Shown here: positions 35,258-44,457 of the stretch, piece by piece | Numbering within the stretch: the stretch's first letter is position 1 | Layout of the letters: each line of letters begins with the position of its first letter | NCBI RefSeq assembly: GCF_000328525.1 | Contig: NC_019964.1 | Coordinates: 1,550,001 to 1,614,000 of the forward strand | Direction: 5' to 3' | Origin: Halovivax ruber XH-70 | GTDB lineage: Archaea > Halobacteriota > Halobacteria > Halobacteriales > Natrialbaceae | DNA length: 64,000 nt | The notes under the pieces: model-generated | Database searches by the model: none | What the model saw: only the letters and a program-made list of their open reading frames with translations | What the model was told of the DNA's origin: nothing | Position numbers and translations under genes: made by a program

Positions 35258-35655
35258 ACGGAACCCTCGTTTCCCGTGGCCACCTTCTTTGCGGTTTCCA
35301 CTCGCGAAACGGACTACCCGTTCGGCGTACATCCGTGATCGATTGTCGTCCTTCCTTCGTGGACTGATGTTCATCCATGATGGATCGTCATCCGTCCGCA
35401 TGTTGGATCGACGACAGCCTATGGCCAGAACGACGCGCGCCCGAGACGCAAATGATGACGATACGTTACGAGAATTCTCGGAGTACATGCCCGCCGCGTT
35501 ATCCGTGGTTCGGCCGAAGGACAGTCGAATTGTCTCCGAGTAAACCTGAGTTTAATCGCACGACGTGACGGGGGTGGTCGCACATGATGAATCGGGACAA
35601 ACCGTCTTCGGCAGGAAGACTTATGTACGCCCTGCGGCTGAGCACCGACCACGCG
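35258..35655. other. Intergenic region, 398 nt
   Basis: No gene is recognised. An ATCCAT-G-ATGGAT inverted repeat lies at 35373-35385, and similar GATCG-type motifs recur around it (for example near 35341 and 35403). Upstream signals for both flanking genes must lie here. The TATA-like CTTATGTAC at about 35619-35627 serves the downstream small membrane protein. Confidence 0.5.
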
Positions 35656-35826
35656 ATGACAACCCGCGCCCACCGTGCGGCCATGTTCACCCTGTACCAG
35701 TTGACGATCCTGCTCGGGATCCTCCTGATGCCGATCGCACTGCTCACCAGGCAGGCTGGGGTCTCGTTCCCCATTCACCGAGTTATCGGCCGAATGGAGG
35801 CGGCCTACGAGCGTACCCAGCCCTGA
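35656..35826 (+). CDS. Small haloarchaeal membrane protein
   Basis: The 56-residue product starting MTTRAHRAAMFTLYQLTILLG has one hydrophobic helix (about 12-30: TLYQLTILLGILLMPIALL) followed by a charged tail. The frame extends upstream to 35584, but a TATA-like CTTATGTAC about 30 nt before this ATG supports a near-leaderless start here. No known function. Confidence 0.7.
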   Translation: MTTRAHRAAMFTLYQLTILLGILLMPIALLTRQAGVSFPIHRVIGRMEAAYERTQP

Positions 35827-36076
35827 TTACAGCGATCACTCCCTCCGACTTCGGAAGCGACCACATTCTGCAGTGAGGCGATGGTCGTCGACGGTACCGT
35901 TCACCCTGCCCTGACATCGAACCACACGTCGATACAGGCCCGCTCCGTCACGAAGATTGTACTTCTCGGTCAGTAACAGGCAGAACGTTGCAGACGAGCG
36001 CTGGTCGTAGCAGCGCCAGTCGGCAGGTCCTCGGCTGGGCATCGAACCCAGCTAACGGGGTCCGTTACCGCCGATG

Positions 36077-36083
36077 TTTTATA
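36077..36083 (+). promoter_or_regulatory. TATA-like box of the proteasome beta gene
   Basis: TTTTATA is centred 29 nt before the ATG at 36109. This matches a strong leaderless haloarchaeal promoter; no dyad overlaps it. Confidence 0.6.
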
Positions 36084-36108
36084 CCGTCCCGCCCGTTAGT
36101 CTCGATCA

Positions 36109-36837
36109 ATGCGTCAACCGAGTGTCGACGACTTCTCGACGACCGCTGATCGACTCGCCGGTCACAGTGATCCGTACAGTCCGGAACTCGGCTCACTGCC
36201 CCAAAACGACATCGACGAGGCTGACCTCGACAACGTCAACAAAACTGGGACGACGACGATCGGCATCTCCACAGCCGACGGCGTCGTCATCGCGACCGAC
36301 ATGCGAGCGAGTCTGGGCGGCAGATTCGTCTCGAACAAGAACGTCCAGAAGGTCGAACAGATCCACCCGACGGCCGCCCTGACCCTCGTGGGGAGCGTCG
36401 GCGGCGCGCAGTCGTTCATCTCGAACCTTCGCGCGGAAGTCAACCTCTACGAGGCGCGAAACAGTGAGGATATGAGCATCGACGCGCTGGCGACGCTCGC
36501 CGGCAACTTCGCTCGCGGCGGCCCGTTCTTCGCGATCCACCCGATCCTGGGCGGCGTCGACGACGAGGGAAGCCACGTCTACAGCATCGACCCAGCCGGC
36601 GGCGTGATGGAAGACGATTACACCGTCACTGGCTCCGGGATGCAACTCGCCTACGGCCACCTAGAGCAGTCCTACGAGGACGGCCTCTCGAACGACGAGG
36701 CGATGACGATCGCCGCTCGCGGGATCAAGTCGGCAGTCGAACGTGACACCGGGTCCGGGAACGGCATCTTCCTCTGTGAAATCACCGACGACGGCGTCGA
36801 TATCCACGGCCACCACGATTTCGACGAAGTCTTATAG
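36109..36837 (+). CDS. psmB: Proteasome beta subunit
   Basis: PsmB forms the catalytic rings of the 20S proteasome. The 242-residue precursor has a 47-residue propeptide that is removed autocatalytically before Thr 48 in KTG|TTTIGIS, and this threonine is the nucleophile. Downstream, the conserved Asp/Arg context (IATDMRASLGGRF), the Lys in VEQ-region and the SGSGM segment are seen. The gene is alone; the alpha subunit is not in the window. Confidence 0.95.
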   Translation: MRQPSVDDFSTTADRLAGHSDPYSPELGSLPQNDIDEADLDNVNKTGTTTIGISTADGVVIATDMRASLGGRFVSNKNVQKVEQIHPTAALTLVGSVGGAQSFISNLRAEVNLYEARNSEDMSIDALATLAGNFARGGPFFAIHPILGGVDDEGSHVYSIDPAGGVMEDDYTVTGSGMQLAYGHLEQSYEDGLSNDEAMTIAARGIKSAVERDTGSGNGIFLCEITDDGVDIHGHHDFDEVL

Positions 36838-37077
36838 AATCCTCCCAGCGAAGATCTTCTCCCGCCGGATTGTGAGCAGCCGACTTGATTTGTAGTACGA
36901 CGTGATCGGTACACGTGGGAACGAAACTATTCGACTATTCGGAGTCGAGACACCGTTGGCCGCATATCGACGTCCGATTCTCTCAGCAGACGGTCTCCAT
37001 CCGTCCGCTCCCTAACCGACTTCTCAGCTGCGGTCAGCGCAACACTTCTGCGATCACGTTCGTGCTTCGAGTAGCGC

Positions 37078-38190
37078 TTACTGTACTTCCGGAGCGGTCA
37101 GTTGCTCGTCCTGCATCTCTGCGCGCGGCGTCAACGCGACGCTTCGATTCGTCGCGGCCGATTCGTAGATCGCCTCGATCACGCGCTGGACCTGCAAGCC
37201 CTGCTCGACCGTGTTCGTCTCGGGCTCGCTGCCAGTGGCCGCACACTCGAGGAAGTGGCGGTCCTGAATTCGATAGCCGGGTTCGGCCGCTTCGGCCGAT
37301 AGTTCGACGTCCTCGTAGTGGTCGACACCGGCGACACCCGCATCGAGCACGCGACAGGTGGAGTCACCGATTTCGAACCTCGCACCGGCGTCACTGCCGC
37401 GGACGTGGACGTCCATCGATGGCTCTCGATTCGTCGCCCAGGCTGCTTCGAGCGAAATCGTCCGTCCGTCAGCGGTTCGAACGAACGCCGAGACCGAATC
37501 GTCGACGTCGTACGTTTCGTCCGATCCGGGGCCGCCGAACGCGTCCGGATCGGCGACTGACCGCGAGTCACCGAACGCCGACCGCGTCTGGCCGGTGACC
37601 TCGACGATCTCCGGGAAGTTCATCGCGTACAGCGACAGATCGAGCGCGTGAACGCCGATATCGATGAGTGCACCGCCGCCGGATAACGACTCGTCCGTGA
37701 ACCACGATCCGGTGCCGGGGATGCCCCGACGGCGAACGTAGTTCGTCTCGACGTGTCTGATCTCCCCGAATCGGTCTCGGTCACGCTGGGCATCGAAGAG
37801 TCGAACGGAGCCTGCGTGTCGGTTGTGGAACCCGACCATCGCACACCCAGGTGACGACGATGCGGCCTCCACAATGCGACGAGCGCTTTCGACCGTGTGG
37901 GCGAGCGGCTTTTCGATCAGGACAGACAATCCTGCTTCCAGTGCCGCGACCGCGATCGGTTCGTGAAACCGATTTGGGGTGGTGACGACGACCGCGTCGA
38001 CGGCCTCGTCGGCGACGAGCGCGTCGTACCGTTCGTACGTGGTCGCGTCGAACGATGCCTCGAACTCGGCACGGGACTCGGCGGCGATGTCCGCTCCGGC
38101 GACGACCGTCGCGCCAAGTTCTTGCACGGTCGACGCGTGCAGATGACCCATCCCACCGAGGCCGACGATCCCCACGCCCAGACCGCTCAC
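37078..38190 (-). CDS. Gfo/Idh/MocA family oxidoreductase
   Basis: The 370-residue NAD(P)-dependent dehydrogenase has the Rossmann motif GVGIVGLGGMGHLHAST near the N-terminus, the EKPLAHT motif (catalytic lysine), and a C-terminal domain with GGALIDIGVHALDL, where His is the usual catalytic residue. Substrate is a sugar or inositol-like alcohol but cannot be defined. The start is taken as GTG 38190; the open frame runs to 38445 without family match, leaving a long leader after an AT-rich minus-strand block near 38315-38330. Confidence 0.87.
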   Translation of the reverse strand: MSGLGVGIVGLGGMGHLHASTVQELGATVVAGADIAAESRAEFEASFDATTYERYDALVADEAVDAVVVTTPNRFHEPIAVAALEAGLSVLIEKPLAHTVESARRIVEAASSSPGCAMVGFHNRHAGSVRLFDAQRDRDRFGEIRHVETNYVRRRGIPGTGSWFTDESLSGGGALIDIGVHALDLSLYAMNFPEIVEVTGQTRSAFGDSRSVADPDAFGGPGSDETYDVDDSVSAFVRTADGRTISLEAAWATNREPSMDVHVRGSDAGARFEIGDSTCRVLDAGVAGVDHYEDVELSAEAAEPGYRIQDRHFLECAATGSEPETNTVEQGLQVQRVIEAIYESAATNRSVALTPRAEMQDEQLTAPEVQ

Positions 38191-38454
38191 GCGATACCAC
38201 CCGGTGCGATAGTGACGGTTGATCGTGGTGTCGGAGTAATCCCCACTTGCTCGGTGGAAACGAGCGGATACCGGGAGCCCATTGGCGGAGTCAGGGGTTG
38301 CCTCGAAATAACTTTTGTGACCCATTAATTGGCCATTTTTCGTGTATTTCCCCACACAGGTGATGATTGTATCGACAAGTGCGCGTTGAAACGCAAAAAC
38401 AGCCTGTTCGATTACGGTTCGCATGCGGGCGAACCGCTTTCTCACCAGTCTGTC

Positions 38455-39735
38455 TCACCCACTTCGCTGCGTCTCGACGAGTTCGAGTGTGACACGCACA
38501 TCCGTTCCAGTCGCCGCCTCCAGTCGCTCACGGACACGGTCTACAAGGTCCGGGTCCACCGAGTCATCGGGTGGATGTTCTGCCACGACCGTCACCGTCG
38601 GAGTCTGGCCGGTGTACACGTCGTGAAGGTCGTACGAGACGTCCACTTCGTGAAACACGCTGGAGGCGAACGCGGGATCGTCGCTCATCCGTTCGAGTTC
38701 TTCGTCGACGTCGTGAGTGACACTCGCGGTCTGATACGTGCCGAGTGTCACGCCAACCAGGACGACGGTGAGCAGGGCGATGGCCCCGATAACGATGACG
38801 GATCGAGTGAGCACCCGTCGGGCAGTCCGGTCCAGGCTCTCGATTCGTTGTGGTCGATAGCCGAGCAGCCACAGGAGGACCAGCGCGGTGAGGTTGATTG
38901 CCAGAACGTTGACCAACACCAGCGTCCCCGAGGTGAGGACGACCATGGGCTCACCCCAGGCGATGCCCAGCCCAGCGACGGCAGCCGGCGGAACGAGGGC
39001 AACGGCGATTGCGACACCCACGAGCACGGAGCCGACGTCGCGCGTGAGACTGACGACAGCAGCGCCACCGGAGCCGAGTGCGAGAATCAGGGACAGCAGT
39101 GTCGGGGTCACGCGCTCGTGCACCTGGGGAATCGTCGCAATATCGAGCCCTGGCGGGAGCAAGACCGTTCCACGGAGCGCCACCCCGAGGAGTGCTGCCG
39201 TCGCGACCGTCAGTAGCAGGCCGATTCCCTGTAGCGTCACGCCCCGAGAGGCGAGGTCGTCGTCGCCGACCACGACACCGACGCTCGCTGTCAATGCCGG
39301 TCCCATGAGCGGTGCAACGACCATCGCGCCGATGATCGTCGCTGCCGAATCGGTCAACAGTCCAGCCGTCGCAATGAGACTGCTGAGGACGAGCAGGACC
39401 GCAAAGGTCGAAAATCTCGGCGCGAGGTCGGCGGCTCGCGCGCGGAGTTCGTCTCGAGACAGGTGTCCGTCGTCGAGTTCATCTGCCGTCTCACCCCCCG
39501 ATACGGCGGCCTCGACGCCGAGAACGACGATTCTGACGTCGTCGTGCAGACCGGCCGCTCGAAGCGACGAAAGCACCGAATCGACCGCCCCGACCGCCAC
39601 CGGTATCGAGGCGATCGCCTCGTAGGCGCCCTCGCTCGTCTCCTCCATCACCCCGTATTCGACCGCCTCGGCGTCGAGCAACGCGAGTAACGACTCACGT
39701 TCACCGCGTGGAATGTACACCTGCACGAGTCGCAT
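38455..39735 (-). CDS. TIGR00341/DUF389 family membrane protein
   Basis: The 426-residue protein has an N-terminal soluble domain of about 100 residues with ferredoxin-like strands (MRLVQVYIPRGERESLLALLDAE) and a membrane domain with about six helices, including LIATAGLLTDSAATIIGAMVVAPLMGPALTASVG, the family's most conserved stretch. A C-terminal soluble portion follows near residue 330. Function is unknown. Its gene end lies 265 nt from the oxidoreductase start. Confidence 0.9.
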   Translation of the reverse strand: MRLVQVYIPRGERESLLALLDAEAVEYGVMEETSEGAYEAIASIPVAVGAVDSVLSSLRAAGLHDDVRIVVLGVEAAVSGGETADELDDGHLSRDELRARAADLAPRFSTFAVLLVLSSLIATAGLLTDSAATIIGAMVVAPLMGPALTASVGVVVGDDDLASRGVTLQGIGLLLTVATAALLGVALRGTVLLPPGLDIATIPQVHERVTPTLLSLILALGSGGAAVVSLTRDVGSVLVGVAIAVALVPPAAVAGLGIAWGEPMVVLTSGTLVLVNVLAINLTALVLLWLLGYRPQRIESLDRTARRVLTRSVIVIGAIALLTVVLVGVTLGTYQTASVTHDVDEELERMSDDPAFASSVFHEVDVSYDLHDVYTGQTPTVTVVAEHPPDDSVDPDLVDRVRERLEAATGTDVRVTLELVETQRSG

Positions 39736-39881
39736 ACGTCCGATACCACGGGTGAGCGGTTAGAACGAGGGGGAAGGGAGGGGAGACGTGTTACGGTTCC
39801 CACCAATGCCGTCGGATGTTGTCTTTGGCTGGTCGAAATGTTGCCACGGCGGAGTGTCTTCTTCAGGACCGAGGACCGTTC

Positions 39882-40733
39882 TCAGGGCGTTCGGGTCCCT
39901 TCGTCCGTGATGATCTGGTCGACGAGCTCGACCGGCGTTTCGTCGTACGCGGGGTTCGAGACCGAAAAGCCACTCGCGGGTTCGAGCATGACTTCGCTGT
40001 CGGCGCGGAACTCGTTCTCGAAGACGAACCCCTGCGTGATGAGCTTCGAGGCGGCGCCGAGGACGGTGACCGGAACGTCGAGTTGTGACGCCGTCGCTGC
40101 GAGTGGGAAGGTCCCGACGCGGTTGTAGAGGACGTCGTCGACGACACAGTCCATCCCGACGACGAGGCGATCGCACTCCCGCAGGTGATAGCCACCCGCA
40201 GCGTCGGTGATGAGCGTCACGTCCACGCCGTCGATCGTCGCGAACTCCCTGGCCGCTTTTCGACCGATGTACCGTGGCCGGGCCTCTGTCACGTACAGGT
40301 CGAACGTGGCTCCCGCATCCGTCGCGATCTCGAGCGCTTCGAGGACCGTCGAGGAGTAATCGTGCGTCATGAGCGTCGCCCCGCCCGACAGGACCGAGGC
40401 TGCGTTCTCGGCGGCCCGACGCTTCCCGGACTCGATCCGTGTTGCAACGTCTTCGATGATCGCCCGCGTGATGGACTTCGCCTCGGCGACCGTTTCGGCC
40501 TCGGAATCGACGCTTTCTGCGACGACTTTCCTCAGGGCGTTTTGCAACGAGGCGTGGGAGGGATTCGCCTGCCGGAGGATCGACGCGTTCTGTTCGAGTG
40601 CCGTCTCGAACGCGTCGATCGAGGCGAACTCGCGGTCGAGGATCGATTCGAGGGCCCGCGTCGCTCGGATAGCAACCGCCGAGGAACTGTGTGTTTGCAT
40701 CTGGCGGATCTCCTCGGCCGTTTGATCGATCAT
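39882..40733 (-). CDS. eIF2B-like / ribose-1,5-bisphosphate isomerase family protein
   Basis: This 283-residue protein is of the eIF2B alpha/beta/delta fold. Archaeal members include ribose-1,5-bisphosphate isomerase, which converts ribose-1,5-bisphosphate to ribulose-1,5-bisphosphate in nucleoside breakdown. Typical motifs are LMTHDYSSTVLEAL, YVTEARPRYIGRKAARE, VVGMDCVV and GTFPLAATASQLDVPVTVLG. In haloarchaea a non-carboxylating pentose bisphosphate pathway uses such an isomerase. The exact substrate is inference from the family. Confidence 0.85.
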   Translation of the reverse strand: MIDQTAEEIRQMQTHSSSAVAIRATRALESILDREFASIDAFETALEQNASILRQANPSHASLQNALRKVVAESVDSEAETVAEAKSITRAIIEDVATRIESGKRRAAENAASVLSGGATLMTHDYSSTVLEALEIATDAGATFDLYVTEARPRYIGRKAAREFATIDGVDVTLITDAAGGYHLRECDRLVVGMDCVVDDVLYNRVGTFPLAATASQLDVPVTVLGAASKLITQGFVFENEFRADSEVMLEPASGFSVSNPAYDETPVELVDQIITDEGTRTP

Positions 40734-40868
40734 GGTTCAGGGGTCGGCCGTCCGGGCAATAGCCGTTTCGGGTACTCTCACCGATGGACCCCGCGTGTCG
40801 GTGGGAGGATGGTGTTCGGTGCGTGTGGGTAACACAACGCTTTTCGAGCCAGGTGCCCGCGTGTCGGT

Positions 40869-41942
40869 ATGGACGAGGAAGCCGTACGCGACCGACTCGC
40901 CGACATCGAGGACCCGGCCCTCGACGGCGATCTCGGCTCGCTCGGGCTGATCAACGACGTGACGGTGACCGACGAGACGATTCAGGTCGATCTCGCACTC
41001 GGCGCCCCGTACTCACCCGACGAGACAGCGCTTGCGGGTACTATTCGCGACCACCTGTCGGGGGAGGGCTACGAGGTCGACATCTCGGCGAGCGTCCCCG
41101 GTCGAGACGACTCCGGCGCCGAAGACGCCGTCTTGCCGAACGTCAAGAACGTCATCGCCGTCGCCTCCGGGAAAGGTGGTGTCGGAAAGTCGACCGTCGC
41201 GGTCAACCTCGCCGCCGGACTCGCCGATCGCGGCGCCCGGGTCGGGCTCTTCGACGCGGACGTCTACGGGCCGAACGTCCCCCGGATGATCGACGCCGAC
41301 GAACCCCCTATGGCCACCGAGGACGAGACGCTCGTTCCGCCGGAAAAGTACGGCGTGAAATTGATGAGCATGGCATTCTTGGTCGGCGAGGACGATCCGG
41401 TCATCTGGCGCGGCCCGATGGTCCACAAGGTGATCACGCAACTGACCGAGGACGTCGAGTGGGGCCACCTCGACTACCTCGTCGTCGACCTGCCGCCGGG
41501 GACCGGCGACACACAACTGACGATGCTCCAGACGATGCCAGTCACGGGGGCCGTCATCGTCACCACCCCGCAAGACGTTGCACTGGACGACGCGCGCAAG
41601 GGCCTCGAGATGTTCGCCGAGCACGAGACGGTCGTCCTCGGTATCCTCGAGAATATGGCCACGTTCGCCTGCCCCGATTGCGGCAGCCAGCACGACATCT
41701 TCGGCTCCGGTGGCGGCGAGGCGTTCGCCGAGGTGCACGATCTCCCGTTCCTGGGATCGATCCCACTCGACCCAACCGTTCGAGAAGGCGGAGACGCAGG
41801 TGAACCGACTGTCCTCGGAGACGGCGAGACGGCCGACGCGTTCGCCGACGCGACGGCCGAGATCGCGGACAACGTCGGCATCGTCCACCGGCAGGCGATC
41901 GCCACCGAAACGCACCGCTCGACGCCACCGACGGAGCACTGA
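40869..41942 (+). CDS. Mrp/NBP35 family P-loop ATPase, iron-sulfur carrier
   Basis: The protein assembles or delivers iron-sulfur clusters. The 357 residues contain an N-terminal MIP18 (DUF59) domain (1-75), then the deviant Walker A GKGGVGKST (101-109), the VFDADVYGPNVPRM switch segment, DLPPGTGD, and a CPDC pair near 260 for a bridging cluster. It starts a small operon with a 73-residue protein 14 nt downstream. Confidence 0.93.
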   Translation: MDEEAVRDRLADIEDPALDGDLGSLGLINDVTVTDETIQVDLALGAPYSPDETALAGTIRDHLSGEGYEVDISASVPGRDDSGAEDAVLPNVKNVIAVASGKGGVGKSTVAVNLAAGLADRGARVGLFDADVYGPNVPRMIDADEPPMATEDETLVPPEKYGVKLMSMAFLVGEDDPVIWRGPMVHKVITQLTEDVEWGHLDYLVVDLPPGTGDTQLTMLQTMPVTGAVIVTTPQDVALDDARKGLEMFAEHETVVLGILENMATFACPDCGSQHDIFGSGGGEAFAEVHDLPFLGSIPLDPTVREGGDAGEPTVLGDGETADAFADATAEIADNVGIVHRQAIATETHRSTPPTEH

Positions 41943-41956
41943 CGACGGGACAACGC

Positions 41957-42178
41957 ATGAGTGACGACGAATTCGACCCCGACCCGGAACGCGTCGAACT
42001 CCTCCGGACGGTCGCCGACGACATCCGCGGCGATTCGAGCGAACGCAAACAGTTGGCGAACATCCTCTATCGCACGAGCGACATCTACGATCCCGACGAA
42101 CAGACAGATCCGGAGGACGTCGTTCGAAACGTCAAATTCATCCTCGAAGTCGTCGAACAGGGCGGTCTCGATCGGTAG
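41957..42178 (+). CDS. Small conserved haloarchaeal protein
   Basis: The 73-residue acidic, helical product MSDDEFDPDPERVELLRTV... begins 14 nt after the Mrp gene stop, so it is likely in the same operon and may work with it. Nothing in it identifies a family. It ends with EVVEQGGLDR. The T-run at 42221-42226 could end the transcript. Confidence 0.75.
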   Translation: MSDDEFDPDPERVELLRTVADDIRGDSSERKQLANILYRTSDIYDPDEQTDPEDVVRNVKFILEVVEQGGLDR

Positions 42179-42220
42179 TACGCGCTGGAATATCCCCCCA
42201 GAGATACGCCACCGCGGTGC

Positions 42221-42226
42221 TTTTTT
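42221..42226 (+). terminator. Possible T-run terminator
   Basis: Six consecutive T residues follow the end of the Mrp-operon, before the next gene at 42251. Archaeal transcription ends at such T-runs. No hairpin precedes it, as is usual. Confidence 0.4.
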
Positions 42227-42250
42227 GTCCGGCCACCCCAGCAACAGACG

Positions 42251-42877
42251 ATGGCACAGGAGACCCGGTCGAATCCCTTCGGGATGGACGCGGACTGCCG
42301 GAACTGTCCGGCGCTCTGTGAGACGCGCGAGACGGTCGTCCACGGCTACGGTGACGTCACCGCGGACTTCTGTTTCGTGAGTGAAAGGCCGACCATTCGG
42401 GCAGACTCGACGGGGGTCCCCTTCGCCGGCGACGACGAGTTCACTCCCCTCCAACGAATCCTCGGCCGACTGGGCTTATGTGACCTGACGAGCGATCCGG
42501 CCGAACCGCGGCTGGAAAACGCCTACCTCACGTCACTGACACGGTGTCGCCACCCCGAACGTGGCCCGACCGACGACGAGATCACGAACTGTGAACCGTA
42601 CCTCGACGCGGAGGTTCGAATGATCAATCCGCACCTGCTTGTTCCGATCGGGCAGCGAGCGCTCACCAGCCTGGGCGCCGAGTACACCACGCGAAACCCG
42701 GAGGAACTTCGCATCGAGGACCACCACGGTGAGTCGATTCGCGGACGTGGGTTCGAACTCGTTCCACTGATAAACCCGACGACGGCGACTGAGGACGAAA
42801 TCGATGACTGGGTGCGTCGCTTCGCCGAGCTCATGGCGGCCGATTACCGACAGACGAAGGGCCGACGCAGCAGATAG
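42251..42877 (+). CDS. Uracil-DNA glycosylase family protein with Fe-S cluster motif
   Basis: The 208-residue protein has the UDG-superfamily fold of the Fe-S class (families 4/5). Cysteines at 16, 19, 23 (CRNCPALC) and about 99 and 114 could bind a 4Fe-4S cluster. The GVPFAGDD motif (55-62) and the C-terminal LINPTTAT stretch mark the uracil pocket region. Family membership does not guarantee uracil excision; several haloarchaeal members are unproven. It has its own promoter region. Confidence 0.85.
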   Translation: MAQETRSNPFGMDADCRNCPALCETRETVVHGYGDVTADFCFVSERPTIRADSTGVPFAGDDEFTPLQRILGRLGLCDLTSDPAEPRLENAYLTSLTRCRHPERGPTDDEITNCEPYLDAEVRMINPHLLVPIGQRALTSLGAEYTTRNPEELRIEDHHGESIRGRGFELVPLINPTTATEDEIDDWVRRFAELMAADYRQTKGRRSR

Positions 42878-42973
42878 CGGCTTTCCACCCGGGATACCCC
42901 CAACAGGGACGACCGGGGATTCGTGAATCAGGCTCGGACACCAGCGGAAACGTGAAAATCGATTCTCGCTCTC

Positions 42974-43204
42974 TTACCAGTACGGCGTTTCGAGCCAGCC
43001 GCCACCACGGGCGCCGACGGTCGCGGCGAGTGCGACGGCCACGAAGACGACCACGCCGCTCAGAGCCGTCGTGAGTGGACGAATCGTCGATGGATCGAGA
43101 ACGGATCCACTGAGTACCCCGTAGACCCCGAGTGCGATGGTGCCTAACACGGTGAGCACGCCGAGTGCGCCTCCGATTCGTCTGGCTGTCGTCTGGGTTT
43201 GCAT
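42974..43204 (-). CDS. Small membrane protein
   Basis: The 76-residue product has two hydrophobic segments (LGVLTVLGTIALGVYGVLSG and LSGVVVFVAVALAATVGA), separated by a polar hinge. Conserved residues are not evident. It faces the next gene divergently. Function unknown. Confidence 0.65.
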   Translation of the reverse strand: MQTQTTARRIGGALGVLTVLGTIALGVYGVLSGSVLDPSTIRPLTTALSGVVVFVAVALAATVGARGGGWLETPYW

Positions 43205-43306
43205 GGGCGATAGTGACCGCGTCGCGAGTTAATCGTGGTGGTTCATCGAGCGAACAGGTGGGCAGAAAACGGCGCGCTCTTGGGGGTGGACGCCGTCGGC
43301 GCACGT

Positions 43307-44038
43307 ATGATCGTCGTCCTGCCGGTCTCACCGCCGTGGAGTGAGTGTATTTCGCGACGTTTCTCGATCGCGGCGCCGGACGCCTCGAACGCCTTCGAAA
43401 CTCTGTACGAGGCGGCCGTCGCCGACGTCGCGGCGATCGCCGAGGCGAGCAGCGGCCAAGTTCTGGTCAACTACCGCGACGAGGAGACGCTTCCCGAGAC
43501 GGACCGATCGGACGATCCCGCCGAGGTATGTCGTGCGCTGGTCGACGACGTGGTCAGTGACGACGTCCGATTCGAACGCCAGGTCGGCTCGACGCCTGCA
43601 GCCCGACTGGGAAATACGGTCACGCACTTGCTCGAACAGGAAGCGGCCGCGTCCGTCTGCGTTCTCGATCCACTCGCGCCACTGGTCCGCCGAGCGGACG
43701 TCGACGGGGTCCCGATGAAGGTCCGTCGCGACTCGGTCATCCTCGGCCCCGACGGAACGGGCGACGTTTACCTCGCGGCGTTTACGGACCCGATCGACTT
43801 CACCGATGCGTGCGAACCGCCAGTCCTCTCGACGCTCGCCGAACGGGCTCGCGAGGCCGATCGATCCATCGGATTCACGCCCACGGTTCCGCGTGTCACC
43901 ACTGACACTGGAATTACCGCCACGGCGGCCGCGATCGACGCCCGTCGCGCTGCGAACGAACCAGTTCCAGACGCGACGGCCGCCGCCCTCGAGGACCTGG
44001 GGTTCGCAAATCGGGACCGAGACGAGCCCGACGCGTAG
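43307..44038 (+). CDS. Hypothetical protein (possibly DUF2064-like)
   Basis: The 243-residue soluble protein starts MIVVLPVSPPWSE at 43307; a start upstream at 43235 is unlikely. Motifs such as CVLDPLAPLVRRADVDGVPMKVRRDSVILGPDGTGDVYLAAFTDPIDFTD, which resemble the 'GPD..Y.A....D' region of DUF2064 glycosyltransferase-like proteins, are present, but the match is weak. It ends 46 nt before a tRNA gene. Confidence 0.7.
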   Translation: MIVVLPVSPPWSECISRRFSIAAPDASNAFETLYEAAVADVAAIAEASSGQVLVNYRDEETLPETDRSDDPAEVCRALVDDVVSDDVRFERQVGSTPAARLGNTVTHLLEQEAAASVCVLDPLAPLVRRADVDGVPMKVRRDSVILGPDGTGDVYLAAFTDPIDFTDACEPPVLSTLAERAREADRSIGFTPTVPRVTTDTGITATAAAIDARRAANEPVPDATAAALEDLGFANRDRDEPDA

Positions 44039-44084
44039 GTCGGACCGACAACGCTTTTTGACCGGGCAGAAAACGACCACCTGC

Positions 44085-44166
44085 GGTGGGGTGGCAGAGC
44101 GGCCTATTGCGCCTGCCTTGAAAGCAGGTGGCGTCAGCCTCATGGGTTCAAATCCCATCCCCACCG
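44085..44166 (+). tRNA. tRNA-Ser(UGA)
   Basis: The 82-nt gene folds as a class II tRNA. The acceptor arms are GGTGGGG (44085-44091) and CCCCACC (44159-44165) with G at 44166. The anticodon stem-loop CCTGC-CTTGAAA-GCAGG gives anticodon TGA. The variable arm is TGGCGTCAGCCTCA-like, and the T arm is ATGGG-TTCAAAT-CCCAT. CCA is not encoded. A 3'-end fragment of this gene recurs twice downstream. Confidence 0.95.
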
Positions 44167-44402
44167 TCTTTTGCGAGGAACGGACGTGACGAGCAAAGCG
44201 TAGACATGGGATTTGAAGGAGACCAGTCGCGCGCAACGAAGTGAGCACGTCTGGGCGTTGTTCAAATCCCATCCCCACCGTCTTCTGCTCCGAACGAAGG
44301 TGAGGAGCGAAGCGGATACGGTGGGATTTGAATTATACCGAGGTTCTGTGAGCGGAGCGATCAGGTTCTCGGGGGTAGTTCAAATCCCAACCCCACCGCG
44401 TT
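44146..44402 (+). repeat. tRNA-Ser 3'-end tandem repeats with inverted arms
   Basis: The 25-nt stretch at the end of the tRNA (44146-44170: T-arm to acceptor 3' strand and four nt beyond) is copied exactly at 44260-44284 and, with four mismatches, at 44378-44402. Units of 114 and 118 nt result. Each unit also contains an inverted copy of the T-arm part: ATGGGATTTGAA at 44206-44217 and TGGGATTTGAA at 44322-44332, which can pair with the next direct copy as 12- and 11-bp stems. The two unit interiors are homologous, so the units arose by tandem duplication. No integrase gene is in the window. Confidence 0.92.
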
Positions 44403-44457
44403 CTCACGCACAATTTCGACGCGTAGCGGGGACTCCTATGGATACGAAATCGAAACG

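Noticed and set aside
44167-44457. Downstream repeats as a second tRNA or a tRNA pseudogene
   Set aside because: Only the T-arm and acceptor 3' strand are copied; no D-arm, anticodon arm or matching acceptor 5' strand is present.
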